Source: Streptomyces sp. NRRL F-2664 (GTDB taxonomy: Bacteria > Actinomycetota > Actinomycetes > Streptomycetales > Streptomycetaceae). Taken from it: DNA of 64,000 nt. A program made the position numbers and the translations under genes. The notes beneath the pieces are model-generated. The model made no database searches. It saw only the letters and a program-made list of their open reading frames with translations, and was not told the origin of the DNA. Shown here piece by piece: positions 14,732 to 23,457 of this stretch. The stretch covers positions 61,782-125,781 of the forward strand of contig NZ_JOFX01000015.1 of assembly GCF_000719345.1 (NCBI RefSeq). The letters run 5' to 3'. Each line of letters opens with the position of its first letter. Position 1 is the stretch's first letter.

Positions 14732-16171
14732 TCAGCCGTCGAGCGAGGTCATCACGTGCTTGATGCGCGTGTAGTCCTCGAAGCCGTAGGCGGAGAGGTC
14801 CTTGCCGTAGCCGGACTTCTTGAAGCCGCCGTGCGGCATCTCGGCGACGAGCGGGATGTGGGTGTTGATCCACACGCAGCCGAAGTCGAGGTTCTTGGAC
14901 ATGCGCATCGCCCGGCCGTGGTCCTTGGTCCACACGGAGGAGGCGAGGGCGAACTCGACGCCGTTCGCGAACTCCAGGGCCTGGGACTCGTCCGTGAAGG
15001 ACTGGACGGTGATGACGGGGCCGAAGACCTCGTTCTGGATGATCTCGTCGTCCTGCTTGAGGCCGGAGACCACGGTCGGGGCGTAGAAGTAGCCCTTCTC
15101 GCCGACCTGGTGGCCACCCGCCTCGACCTTGGCGTGGGCGGGGAGCCGCTCGATGAAGCCCGCGACCTGCTTGAGCTGGTTGGGGTTGTTCAGCGGGCCG
15201 TACAGCACGTCCTCGTCGTCCGGCGCGCCGGTCTTCGTGTCGGTGGCAGCCTTGGCGAGGGCGGACACGAACTCGTCGTGGATCGACTCGTGCACGAGCA
15301 CGCGGGTGGCGGCGGTGCAGTCCTGGCCGGCGTTGAAGTACCCGGCGACCGCGATGTCCTCGACGGCCTTGGGGATGTCGGCGTCCTCGAAGACCACGAC
15401 CGGGGCCTTGCCGCCGAGCTCCAGGTGGACGCGCTTGACGTCCTTGGAGGCGCTCTCGGCGACCTGCATGCCGGCGCGCACCGAGCCGGTGATGGAGGCC
15501 ATCGCCGGGGTCGCGTGCTCGACCATGGCCCGGCCGGTCTCCCGGTCGCCGCAGATGACGTTGAAGACGCCCTTGGGCAGGATCGAGTCGATGATCTCCG
15601 CCATCAGGACGGTGGAGGCCGGGGTGGTGTCGGAGGGCTTGAGCACGACGGTGTTGCCCGCGGCGATCGCCGGGGCGAACTTCCACACGGCCATCATCAT
15701 CGGGTAGTTCCACGGCGCGACCTGGGCGCACACACCGACCGGCTCGCGGCGGACGATCGAGGTCATCCCGTCCATGTACTCGCCGGCCGAGCGGCCTTCC
15801 AGCAGACGGGCGGCGCCCGCGAAGAAGCGGATCTGGTCCACCATCGGCGGCAGCTCCTCGCTGGCCGTGAGGCCCAGCGGCTTGCCGGTGTTCTCCGACT
15901 CGGCGGCGACGAGCTCGTCGGCGCGCGCCTCGAAGGCGTCCGCGATCTTCAGCAGCGCCTTCTGGCGCTCGGCGGGGGTGGTGTCGCGCCAGCCCGGGAA
16001 CGCGGCCGCGGCAGCGGCCATGGCGGCGTCGACATCGGCCTGGCCCGAGAGCGGGGCGGTCGCGTACACCTCGCCGGTGGCCGGGTTGACCACCTCGGTG
16101 GTGCGCCCGTCGGCGGCGTCCTTGAACTCCCCGCCGATGTAGTTGCGCAGACGACGCAGTTCGGTGGTCAC
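14732..16171 (-). CDS. Gamma-aminobutyraldehyde dehydrogenase (second copy)
   Basis: NAD-dependent aldehyde dehydrogenase, 479 residues from a GTG about 10 bases after AGGAG; a closer upstream GTG lacks room for that ribosome site. Diagnostic blocks: APWNYPMMMAVWKFAPAIAAGN, ITGSVRAGMQVAE, catalytic Glu in LELGGKAPVVVFEDAD, catalytic Cys in NAGQDCTAATR, and C-terminal MPHGGFKKSGYGKDLSAYGFEDYTRIKH. Very like the first copy (3450-4964) in these blocks. It is divergent from the Lrp-type regulator and an aminotransferase, a layout that suggests putrescine is transaminated to aminobutyraldehyde, which this enzyme oxidises to GABA. Confidence 0.9.
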   Translation of the reverse strand: MTTELRRLRNYIGGEFKDAADGRTTEVVNPATGEVYATAPLSGQADVDAAMAAAAAAFPGWRDTTPAERQKALLKIADAFEARADELVAAESENTGKPLGLTASEELPPMVDQIRFFAGAARLLEGRSAGEYMDGMTSIVRREPVGVCAQVAPWNYPMMMAVWKFAPAIAAGNTVVLKPSDTTPASTVLMAEIIDSILPKGVFNVICGDRETGRAMVEHATPAMASITGSVRAGMQVAESASKDVKRVHLELGGKAPVVVFEDADIPKAVEDIAVAGYFNAGQDCTAATRVLVHESIHDEFVSALAKAATDTKTGAPDDEDVLYGPLNNPNQLKQVAGFIERLPAHAKVEAGGHQVGEKGYFYAPTVVSGLKQDDEIIQNEVFGPVITVQSFTDESQALEFANGVEFALASSVWTKDHGRAMRMSKNLDFGCVWINTHIPLVAEMPHGGFKKSGYGKDLSAYGFEDYTRIKHVMTSLDG

Positions 16172-16355
16172 TACAGCCACTCTCCTGATCACATGTCCAA
16201 CGATTGAGACGAATACCAAGCCTAGCCCCTCGGCGGAGGCTTTCGACAGACCCGAAGGCCACCACCTACGAAATCAGTGACATCCAAGACGCCAAACAAC
16301 GGATTTCATCGATTCCGTCTTGCGGAACAGACGACTCCTCGTGCACAGTGGGCTC
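16172..16355. promoter_or_regulatory. Divergent promoter region between dehydrogenase and Lrp-type regulator
   Basis: 184 bases, less GC-rich than the surroundings, must hold promoters for both directions. Imperfect inverted elements such as TTCCG-TCTTG-CGGAA (about 16315-16328) could be sites for the Lrp-type regulator. No -10/-35 pair stands out clearly enough to name. Confidence 0.4.
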
Positions 16356-16844
16356 GTGGTCAGTCGAAGCGCAGATTCCAGGAACAGACAACCGTCCCCT
16401 TCGGTCGATGCTGTGTCCCTGGCGATCATCGAGCAACTGCAGGAGGACGGCCGCCGTCCCTATGCGTCGATCGGCAAGGCCGTCGGCCTGTCGGAGGCTG
16501 CCGTACGCCAACGCGTGCAGAAGCTGCTCGACCAGGGCGTCATGCAGATCGTCGCCGTCACCGACCCGCTCACCGTGGGCCTGCGGCGTCAGGCCATGGT
16601 CGGCATCAACGTCGAGGGCGACCTCGACCCGGTGGCGGACGCCCTGACCGCGATGGCCGAGTGCGAGTACGTGGTGATGACCGCGGGTTCGTTCGACCTG
16701 ATGGTGGAGATCGTCTGCGAGGACGACGACCACCTGCTGGAAACGATCAACAAGAAGATCCGCACGCTCCCCGGCGTGCGATCTACCGAAAGCTTCGTTT
16801 ACCTGAAGCTGAAGAAGCAGACCTACATGTGGGGAACCCGATAA
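16356..16844 (+). CDS. Lrp/AsnC-family transcriptional regulator
   Basis: Regulator of about 162 residues. The N-terminal winged helix is AIIEQLQEDGRRPYASIGKAVGLSEAAVRQRVQKLLDQGVMQIVAVT; the C-terminal RAM/ligand domain follows (VGINVEGDLDPVADALTAMAECEYVVMTAGSFDLMVEIVCEDD). The start is uncertain: TTG 16320, GTG 16341 or GTG 16356 are all in frame and none has a good ribosome site. It is divergent from one aldehyde dehydrogenase and two bases ahead of the aminotransferase gene, so it very likely controls this putrescine or amine catabolic set in response to an amino acid or amine. The effector is unknown. Confidence 0.9.
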   Translation: MVSRSADSRNRQPSPSVDAVSLAIIEQLQEDGRRPYASIGKAVGLSEAAVRQRVQKLLDQGVMQIVAVTDPLTVGLRRQAMVGINVEGDLDPVADALTAMAECEYVVMTAGSFDLMVEIVCEDDDHLLETINKKIRTLPGVRSTESFVYLKLKKQTYMWGTR

Positions 16845-16846
16845 CC

Positions 16847-18208
16847 GTGACCCAGGACCTGTCCAAGACCGCGTACGACCACTTGTGGATGCACTTCACC
16901 CGCATGTCGTCCTACGAGAACTCCCCCGTCCCCACCATCGTCCGCGGTGAGGGCACCTACATCTTCGACGACAAGGGCAAGCGCTACCTCGACGGTCTCG
17001 CCGGACTGTTCGTGGTCAACGCCGGTCACGGCCGCAAGGAGCTGGCCGAGGTCGCCTACAAGCAGGCGCAGGAACTGGCCTTCTTCCCGGTGTGGTCCTA
17101 CGCCCACCCCAAGGCCGTCGAGCTCGCCGAACGCCTGGCGGACTACGCCCCGGGCGACCTGAACAAGGTCTTCTTCACCACCGGCGGCGGCGAGGCCGTC
17201 GAGACGGCATGGAAGCTGGCCAAGCAGTTCTTCAAGCTGCAGGGCAAGCCCACCAAGTACAAGGTCATCTCGCGGGCAGTCGCCTACCACGGCACCCCCC
17301 AGGGCGCCCTGTCCATCACGGGCCTGCCGGCCCTGAAGGCTCCCTTCGAGCCGCTGGTGCCCGGCGCGCACAAGGTGCCGAACACCAACATCTACCGCGC
17401 CCCGATCTACGGCGACGACCCCGAGGCCTTCGGCCGCTGGTGCGCCGACCAGATCGAGCAGCAGATCCTCTTCGAGGGCGCCGACACCGTCGCCGCCGTC
17501 TTCCTGGAGCCGGTGCAGAACGCCGGCGGCTGCTTCCCGCCGCCGCCCGGCTACTTCCAGCGGGTCCGCGAGATCTGCGACGAGTACGACGTGCTCCTCG
17601 TCTCGGACGAGACGATCTGCGCCTTCGGCCGCCTCGGCACGATGTTCGCCTGTGACAAGTTCGGCTACGTACCGGACATGATCACCTGCGCCAAGGGCAT
17701 GACCTCGGGCTACTCCCCCATCGGCGCCTGCATCGTCTCCGACCGCATCGCCGAGCCGTTCTACAAGGGCGAGAACACCTTCCTGCACGGCTACACCTTC
17801 GGCGGACACCCGGTGTCCTCCGCCGTGGCCATCGCCAACCTCGACATCTTCGACAAGGAGGGCCTCAACCAGCACGTGCTGGACAACGAGGGCGCCTTCC
17901 TGAAGACGCTGCAGAAGCTGCACGACCTGCCGATCGTCGGCGACGTCCGCGGCAACGGCTACTTCTACGGCATCGAGCTCGTCAAGGACAAGGCCACCAA
18001 GGAGTCCTTCACGGACGAGGAGACCGAGCGCGTGCTCTACGGCTTCCTCTCCAAGGCGCTCTTCGAGAACGGCCTGTACTGCCGGGCCGACGACCGCGGC
18101 GACCCGGTCATCCAGCTGGCGCCGCCGCTGACCGCGGACCAGGGCACCTTCGACGAGATCGAAGGCATCCTGCGCACGGTGCTCACCGAGGCGTGGACCA
18201 AGCTCTGA
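16847..18208 (+). CDS. Class III aminotransferase (probable putrescine/diamine aminotransferase)
   Basis: PLP enzyme of 453 residues. GTG 16847 is two bases after the regulator stop. Landmarks: GGGEAVETAWKLAKQF (phosphate-binding), AYHGTPQGALSITG, VFLEPVQNAGG, LLVSDETICAFGRLG (Asp that binds the pyridine nitrogen) and the Schiff-base lysine in ITCAKGMTSGYSPIGA. The sequence resembles omega-amino acid/pyruvate and putrescine/pyruvate transaminases. Cotranscription with the Lrp-type regulator and divergence from a gamma-aminobutyraldehyde dehydrogenase support a role in putrescine breakdown. Beta-alanine or another omega-amine is the main alternative substrate. Confidence 0.88.
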   Translation: MTQDLSKTAYDHLWMHFTRMSSYENSPVPTIVRGEGTYIFDDKGKRYLDGLAGLFVVNAGHGRKELAEVAYKQAQELAFFPVWSYAHPKAVELAERLADYAPGDLNKVFFTTGGGEAVETAWKLAKQFFKLQGKPTKYKVISRAVAYHGTPQGALSITGLPALKAPFEPLVPGAHKVPNTNIYRAPIYGDDPEAFGRWCADQIEQQILFEGADTVAAVFLEPVQNAGGCFPPPPGYFQRVREICDEYDVLLVSDETICAFGRLGTMFACDKFGYVPDMITCAKGMTSGYSPIGACIVSDRIAEPFYKGENTFLHGYTFGGHPVSSAVAIANLDIFDKEGLNQHVLDNEGAFLKTLQKLHDLPIVGDVRGNGYFYGIELVKDKATKESFTDEETERVLYGFLSKALFENGLYCRADDRGDPVIQLAPPLTADQGTFDEIEGILRTVLTEAWTKL

Positions 18209-18245
18209 CCAGGCTGTAAATAGTCTGAGGGTGCAGTAGTCCGAT

Positions 18246-18298
18246 CACACGGCCCGGATCCTTCGTTCGAGTGAGAACGCGGGGGTCCGGGCCGTGTG
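18246..18298 (+). terminator. Terminator hairpin after the aminotransferase
   Basis: Perfect 13-base arms CACACGGCCCGGA (18246-18258) and TCCGGGCCGTGTG (18286-18298) with a 27-base loop, 37 bases past the stop codon. Confidence 0.8.
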
Positions 18299-18393
18299 CT
18301 GTCACCATCCAAGCGGTTCATCTCTTTACATCTCAGTGCGGCGCCAGTGACCGACCCGGCTCCGCTTCGTTCCCTCGGACGGAGGTGTACGCC

Positions 18394-19149
18394 ATGGTGG
18401 CCCCACCGGACAATGCCCCGCCGGACAATGACGTTCTCTGGGCGCGGTCCCTTCATTACGCGCACGGCGGTGCCCCCGCCCTCGTCGACGTCTCCCTCGG
18501 AGTCCGCCAGGGCGAGGTCCTGGCCCTGACCGGACCCCACGGCAGCGGCAAGACCACGCTGCTGCGGTGCCTTTCCGGGCAGCTGCGCCCCTCCGAGGGC
18601 GAGGTGTGGTTCAACAGCGTCCCCGTGCACACCATGGGAGACCTGGCTCGCGAACGGCTGCGCCGCGACCGCTTCGGCTGGCTCGGTCCCCGGCCGCAGC
18701 TGCTGCCGGAGCTGAAGGTGTGGGAGAACGCCGCCCTGCCGCTGCTGCTCGCCGGGGCCTCCCACCGCAGCGCCAAGCACGCCGCCTGTGCCTGGCTGGA
18801 CCGGCTCGACATCGCCGCCCACGCCCGCAAGCGCCCCGCGGCGCTGACCCGCGCCGAGTGCCAGCGTGTCGCCCTGGCCCGGGCCCTGGTGAACGAGCCG
18901 TCGGTGATCTACGCCGATGAGCCCACGGCCCCCCTGCACCGGGCCGACCGGGCCCTGCTGCTGCGTACCCTGACCACCGCCGCCCGCTCCCACGGGATCA
19001 CCGTGCTGCTGGCCACCGACGAGGAGGCCACCGCGGCCGTCGCTGACCGCCGCCTCGCCCTGGTCGACGGCCGTCTCGCCGTGAACGCCGGCACCTCCTC
19101 GTTCCCCGACACCCCGGAGGGCCAGGCCGCGTGCTCGCTCTCCGCCTAG
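18394..19149 (+). CDS. ABC-type ATPase with degenerate signature motif
   Basis: Protein of 251 residues related to MacB/LolD-class ATPases. ATG 18394 lies 7 bases after GGAGGT. Walker A is intact (GPHGSGKTTLLRCL) and a Q-loop-like segment is present (WLGPRPQLLPELKVWEN). Walker B reads VIYADEP. The signature is LTRAECQRVALARAL instead of LSGGQQQR, the D-loop is APLH instead of (S)ALD/NLD, and the usual His switch is replaced (LLATDEEA). It may therefore bind ATP but hydrolyse poorly, or work as an asymmetric partner. The stop lies inside the following membrane protein gene (19-base overlap), indicating a two-gene exporter-like unit of unknown substrate. Confidence 0.85.
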   Translation: MVAPPDNAPPDNDVLWARSLHYAHGGAPALVDVSLGVRQGEVLALTGPHGSGKTTLLRCLSGQLRPSEGEVWFNSVPVHTMGDLARERLRRDRFGWLGPRPQLLPELKVWENAALPLLLAGASHRSAKHAACAWLDRLDIAAHARKRPAALTRAECQRVALARALVNEPSVIYADEPTAPLHRADRALLLRTLTTAARSHGITVLLATDEEATAAVADRRLALVDGRLAVNAGTSSFPDTPEGQAACSLSA

Positions 19150-20204
19150 CCCGGGGCTCCCGGCCCGCCGTCCAGCTGCGGCGGCTGCTCGTCGCCGCCG
19201 CCTCCGCCGGGACCGGCTTCCTGCTGCTCTACGTACTTGCCGGCGCCGTGGCCCGGCCTGCCGGATCGTTCCCCCGCCTGGTGTGGGCGCTGGTCCCGCT
19301 GGCCGCGACGGTCCACTTCGCCGTCGCCGTGGCCCGCGCCGATCCCGCGACCCGCCCCCGCGAGGGGATGGACGCCGCCGGGCTGGGGCGCGTGCGCCTG
19401 ACCCTGGCCGCCGCGATCTCCACTGCCCTCGCCTGCACCCTGGGCAGCGCCCTGGCCCTGGCCGTCTTCCTCCACCTGCGCGGGGACCTGTCCGGGCTGC
19501 CGTTCGACGGCTCCGGCGCCCGGCTGCTCCACGCCGAGCAGCCCCTGCCGCTGGCGGCCGCCCTGACCCTGCTGGCCCTCGTACCGGTCACCGCGTCGGC
19601 GGCCACCGTCCTCGCGCTGCGCCCGCGCCGGCCGCTTGCCCCGCAGACCGCCCTGCCCTGGGGCATCGCACTGACCGCCTGCGGGCTGGCCGTCGAGGCG
19701 TACGCCGGCCGGGACGGCGGGGGGATCCTCGCCGGCTGGGTCCTGACCGCCGTCGGACTCGCCCTGGCCGGACCGGGCCTGGCCTACGCCTGCGGAACCC
19801 TGGTCCAGGCCGCGCGCCCGGGTGCGCTCCGGCTGCTGGCCGGACGGTCCCTGCAGGAGCAGGCCTCCCGCATCGGACCGCCGCTGGGCGTCCTGTGCTC
19901 CGTGGCCGCCGGAGCCCTCACGGCCTTCGCCCTGCGGGACCAGGGCGGGCTGCAGGTCCCCCTGGGTCCGCTGGCCTGGCCGGCCGTCGCCCTCGTGGCG
20001 CTGTGCGCGGCAGCGACCCTTCTCACATCCGCCGTGGAGACCCGCCGGGCGGGCGCCGCCCGCCGCGAGGGACTGCTCGATCTGGCCGCTCCCGCAAGGG
20101 TCCTGAGGACCGCGGCAGGTCTGCGGGCCGCGGCGCTCGTGGCCGTGTGCGTACCGCTCAGCTGGGGTGTGGCACAGCTGACGTCGCTCGCGCTGACCCG
20201 CTGA
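19131..20204 (+). CDS. Polytopic membrane protein, probable partner of the preceding ATPase
   Basis: Integral membrane protein of 357 residues with about eight to nine hydrophobic segments, for example residues 24-44, 50-68, 96-118, 139-162, 176-192 and 200-222, plus a helix at the C-terminus. No FtsX/MacB periplasmic domain or other named domain is visible. The GTG start overlaps the ATPase gene by 19 bases, so the two proteins are probably made in fixed ratio and form a transporter-like complex. The substrate is unknown. The next gene begins 26 bases downstream. Confidence 0.75.
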   Translation: MLALRLARGSRPAVQLRRLLVAAASAGTGFLLLYVLAGAVARPAGSFPRLVWALVPLAATVHFAVAVARADPATRPREGMDAAGLGRVRLTLAAAISTALACTLGSALALAVFLHLRGDLSGLPFDGSGARLLHAEQPLPLAAALTLLALVPVTASAATVLALRPRRPLAPQTALPWGIALTACGLAVEAYAGRDGGGILAGWVLTAVGLALAGPGLAYACGTLVQAARPGALRLLAGRSLQEQASRIGPPLGVLCSVAAGALTAFALRDQGGLQVPLGPLAWPAVALVALCAAATLLTSAVETRRAGAARREGLLDLAAPARVLRTAAGLRAAALVAVCVPLSWGVAQLTSLALTR

Positions 20205-20230
20205 GGTACGCAGCCCTTAGGGTGGGCCGA

Positions 20231-21322
20231 ATGGTCAACGCAGACATCGAGATCGAGACGCTCGCCGAATTCGACCAGGTCGTGGCACGCGGCTCGCTCA
20301 GCGGCTACCGGATCCAGTCGGTCAACCTGCTGGAGCGGACCTTCGCGCTGCTGGCCGCCGACACCTCGGCGGCCGTCTTCCTGGGCTGCGCGATGGAGCC
20401 CGATGCCTCGGCGAAGGTCCGTGCGGACGGCGCGCTGGTCTTCCCGCCCGTTCCGGACCTGCCCTTCGACCCGTACCGGGGCCTGCTCTACACGCCGCAG
20501 GAGCTCTTCGCGGGGCTGCCCGACGGGTATGAGGCCACCCCGGACGCCGGGGCGTACGCCTGGTTCCAGGAGACCGCGGCCGACGGCGACGTCTTCTCCT
20601 CGATGCTGCGGTCCCTCCACGACGACGCTCTCTCCGACGCCCTCGACGAGCACCTGGCCGCAGCCCGCGTGGTGGGTGTGATGGGCGGCCACGCCATGTC
20701 CCGGTGCGGCGCGGACTACCGCGGTGCGGCGGAGCTCGGCCGGGCGCTGACCCGCTCCGGGCTGACCGTGGCCACCGGCGGCGGCCCCGGTGCGATGGAG
20801 GCCGCCAACCTCGGCGCCTACCTGGCGCCGGCCCCCGACGACGCCCTCGACGAAGCCCTGGAGATGCTGGCCAAGGCGCCCTCCTTCGCGCCGTCGGTGT
20901 CCGACTGGGCGCGCGCGGCCTTCGCCGTGCGGGAGCGATGGCCCGGCGGCGGCGACTCGGTGGGCATCCCCACCTGGTTCTACGGCCACGAGCCGCCGAA
21001 CGCCTTCGCCGCGCACATCGCCAAGTACTTCGCGAACGCCACCCGCGAGGACGGGCTGCTGGCCCGGTCCACGGCGGGCGTGGTGTTCCTGCCCGGCGCC
21101 GCCGGCACCGTCCAGGAGATATTCGACGCGGCGACGCCGAACTACTACGGGTCCCGGGGCGAGCCGGCGCCGATGGTCCTGGTCGACCGCAGCCACTGGA
21201 CCGAGCACCTCCCGGCCTGGCCGCTGCTGCGGGCGCTGGCCCGGGGCCGGGCGATGGAGTCGCGGATCGCGCTCGTCGACTCGGTGGACGAGGTCCCCGG
21301 CGTGCTCGCTTCGATGAGCTGA
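20231..21322 (+). CDS. LOG-family (lysine decarboxylase-like Rossmann) protein, long form
   Basis: Protein of 363 residues. The C-terminal ~220 residues carry the LOG Rossmann core: VVGVMGGHAMSR, the nucleotide motif VATGGGPGAMEAANLGAYLA and a second motif FLPGAAGTVQEIFDAA (usually PGGxGTxxE; here an Ala replaces the second Gly). LOG proteins are phosphoribohydrolases that release bases from nucleoside monophosphates, as in cytokinin activation. The N-terminal ~140 residues (FDQVVARGSLSGYRIQSVNLLERT) are an extension absent from short LOG proteins. Substrate unknown. A hairpin at 21353-21388 follows the stop. Confidence 0.82.
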   Translation: MVNADIEIETLAEFDQVVARGSLSGYRIQSVNLLERTFALLAADTSAAVFLGCAMEPDASAKVRADGALVFPPVPDLPFDPYRGLLYTPQELFAGLPDGYEATPDAGAYAWFQETAADGDVFSSMLRSLHDDALSDALDEHLAAARVVGVMGGHAMSRCGADYRGAAELGRALTRSGLTVATGGGPGAMEAANLGAYLAPAPDDALDEALEMLAKAPSFAPSVSDWARAAFAVRERWPGGGDSVGIPTWFYGHEPPNAFAAHIAKYFANATREDGLLARSTAGVVFLPGAAGTVQEIFDAATPNYYGSRGEPAPMVLVDRSHWTEHLPAWPLLRALARGRAMESRIALVDSVDEVPGVLASMS

Positions 21323-21352
21323 GCGCCGGAGGCAACTTCCGGGGCGATTCCG

Positions 21353-21388
21353 ACGTCTGGCAGAGGTACCGCACAACCTGCCAGACGT
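21353..21388 (+). terminator. Hairpin between the LOG gene and the next transporter gene
   Basis: Arms ACGTCTGGCA/TGCCAGACGT extend by GGT/ACC after a two-base bulge, with a short loop. It ends 14 bases before the next GTG start. Either a terminator for the LOG gene or a control hairpin in the leader of the downstream gene. Confidence 0.6.
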
Positions 21389-21402
21389 GAACGGAGCCCT
21401 CG

Positions 21403-22311
21403 GTGCTCATAGGCCTGCTGACCGCTGTCGCGGCATCCATCTGCTACGGCACGGGATCCGTGCTGCAAGCCGTCGGATCGCGCCGCGCCGCCCGGATGTC
21501 CCCGGCGGCGGGGGTGACCGCCCACGGCGGCCCCAACCTCTCGTCCACCGCTAAGGCGGCGATGACGTGGGAGTTCATCGTCGGCACGATCCTCGACTTC
21601 GTCGGCTTCGGGCTCGGTGCCCTGGCCGCGCGCATGCTCCCGCTCTTCCTGTCCCAGACGGTGATCAGCGCCAACCTGGTGATCACCGCCGTGCTGAGCG
21701 TGAGGATGCTCGGTATCCGGCTCACCCGCAAGGAATGGGCCTCGATCGGGGTCGTCTGCACCGCGCTGGTGCTCCTGGCGACGGCGGCGGGCCACGAGGG
21801 CGGCCACCACGCCCCGATGTCCACGCACTGGTGGCTGCTCGGGATCACCGCACTGCTGATGATCGGCGGCACCGTGGCCGTCCGCCTCCTCGGCGGCGGG
21901 GCCGCGATCCTCGCTGGCCTGCTGTCGGGCCTGGGCTTCGGCGCACTCGGCGTCGGCGTGCGGATCCTGGACGGCGTCGACCCGTTCGACCTCGCCACTC
22001 TCCTCACCGACCCGGCGCTGTACGCCATCCTGCTGGCCGGCGTCGGAGGCATGTACCTGCACACGGTCGCCCTGCAGATCGGCTCGGTGAACGGCGCCAC
22101 GGCCGCCCTCGTCGTCGGCGAGACGGTGCTGCCCGGCGCGATCGGCGTGCTCTGGCTCGGCGACGCCTCGCGCCCCGGCCTGGGCTGGCTGGCGATCGCC
22201 GGTTTCGTCATGGCGGTGACCGGCGCGGTCGCCGTCGCCTGGTACGGCAAGCACGGCTCCGAGGAGGAGGAGAAGCAGGCCCCGGTACCGGTCCCGGAGC
22301 CGGTCGGCTGA
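21403..22311 (+). CDS. DMT-superfamily (EamA-like) membrane transporter
   Basis: Protein of 302 residues with about nine to ten membrane helices, starting directly with LIGLLTAVAASICYGTGSVLQAVGSRRAA and including LLSGLGFGALGVGVRIL and ALVVGETVLPGAIGVLWLGD, which fit the two-repeat drug/metabolite transporter fold. A charged C-terminal tail (KHGSEEEEKQ) is cytoplasmic. GTG start at 21403. The substrate is unknown. It is followed after 115 bases by another membrane protein gene. Confidence 0.75.
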   Translation: MLIGLLTAVAASICYGTGSVLQAVGSRRAARMSPAAGVTAHGGPNLSSTAKAAMTWEFIVGTILDFVGFGLGALAARMLPLFLSQTVISANLVITAVLSVRMLGIRLTRKEWASIGVVCTALVLLATAAGHEGGHHAPMSTHWWLLGITALLMIGGTVAVRLLGGGAAILAGLLSGLGFGALGVGVRILDGVDPFDLATLLTDPALYAILLAGVGGMYLHTVALQIGSVNGATAALVVGETVLPGAIGVLWLGDASRPGLGWLAIAGFVMAVTGAVAVAWYGKHGSEEEEKQAPVPVPEPVG

Positions 22312-22426
22312 CACCGCGGTCGGCCGGGCGGCAGCCGCCCCCGCGCCCCTCACCCGGTCGGCCCTCCCCGGTGGTGGCGCGGCGGAGGCTGTCGCTTGCT
22401 GGACCGGGGGAGAGAGCGAGGGGCGC

Positions 22427-23065
22427 GTGGAGCCCACGACCGATCGGCTGAAGACGCCGCGCGCGGCCGGAATGGCCGGGGTCGCCTTCGCCCTGCTGCT
22501 GGCCGCGGCGATCGTCCTGATGCGGATCTCCCTACCGGCCGGCGACGCCGCCGCCGACGCCACCATCGACCAGGACCGCCGCTGGGCGGTCCAGCTGGCC
22601 CTGCAGATCGTGCCGTTCGCCGGCATCTTCTTCCTCTGGTTCATGGGCGCTCTGCGCGCACACACCGGGGAGGCCGAGGACCGGTTCATGGCGACCGTGT
22701 TCCTCGGCAGCGGCTTCGTGTTCGTGGCCACCCTGTTCGCCGCCGCCGCGGCGGCCGGCACCGTGCTGGACGAGGAGACGCCCTCCGACTTCGGCCGCCA
22801 CTACGCCTACACGCTGCTCGCGACGTACTCCATGCGCATGGCGGCGGTCTTCGTCCTCGCGACCTCGATGATCGGGCGGCTCCTCGGTGTCTTCCCCAGG
22901 CCGCTGGCCGGACTGGGCACGCTCGTCGGACTGGTCCTGATCGTGGTGGGCTCCGGCGTTCCCTGGTCGGAGCTGCTGTTCCCGGCGTGGGCCCTGGTCA
23001 TCAGCCTGTACATCCTGCGCGTCCGCCGCACGCGCGCTCCCGCGGACCCTCCCGGGCCGCTCTGA
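22427..23065 (+). CDS. Membrane protein of unknown function, five helices
   Basis: Protein of 212 residues from a GTG start. Hydrophobic segments are at about residues 14-32, 52-70, 83-105, 127-147 and 155-190, with an acidic external loop between the third and fourth (VLDEETPSDFGRHYAYT). The charged C-terminus (RVRRTRAPADPPGPL) is probably cytoplasmic. I recognise no named family. Its position ahead of the ferredoxin-reductase-P450 set may be chance, as 134 bases separate them. Confidence 0.7.
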   Translation: MEPTTDRLKTPRAAGMAGVAFALLLAAAIVLMRISLPAGDAAADATIDQDRRWAVQLALQIVPFAGIFFLWFMGALRAHTGEAEDRFMATVFLGSGFVFVATLFAAAAAAGTVLDEETPSDFGRHYAYTLLATYSMRMAAVFVLATSMIGRLLGVFPRPLAGLGTLVGLVLIVVGSGVPWSELLFPAWALVISLYILRVRRTRAPADPPGPL

Positions 23066-23199
23066 ACCCCTTCCGACCTGCCGGTCCGTGCTCCGGCAGG
23101 CGGCCCGCCGGTACCGCGTGCATGCTGGTGGACGGGGGAGGAACGGGGGTACCCAGGGGGGCGACGGGGATCATCAGCCGAGGGAAAGGCAGATCCGCC

Positions 23200-23457
23200 A
23201 TGAGGCTTGTCGTCGACCTCAACCGCTGCCAGGGATACGCACAGTGCGCCTTCCTCGCTCCCGATGTCTTCGCCATGCACGGCGACGAGTCGCTCCTCTA
23301 CAACCCGCAGGCCCCCGCCGAGCAGCGGGACAACGTCGCCCGCGCCGTCGCGGCCTGCCCCGTCGGTGCGATCCTCCTCGAAGTCACCGACGAGGACATG
23401 GCGGACATGGTGGCGCAGGACGCCGCGGCCGGGGCCGGTTCCGGGGGCGCACGGTGA
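23200..23457 (+). CDS. [3Fe-4S]-type ferredoxin
   Basis: Small electron carrier of 85 residues. Three cluster cysteines are visible: Cys10 and Cys16 (CQGYAQC) and Cys53 (ACPVG), the pattern of actinobacterial single-cluster ferredoxins serving cytochromes P450. The acidic C-terminus (TDEDMADMVAQD) suits docking to redox partners. ATG at 23200 follows a purine-rich AGGGAAAGG. Its TGA overlaps the GTG of the reductase gene by 4 bases, and a P450 gene follows that, making a class I P450 electron chain. Confidence 0.9.
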   Translation: MRLVVDLNRCQGYAQCAFLAPDVFAMHGDESLLYNPQAPAEQRDNVARAVAACPVGAILLEVTDEDMADMVAQDAAAGAGSGGAR

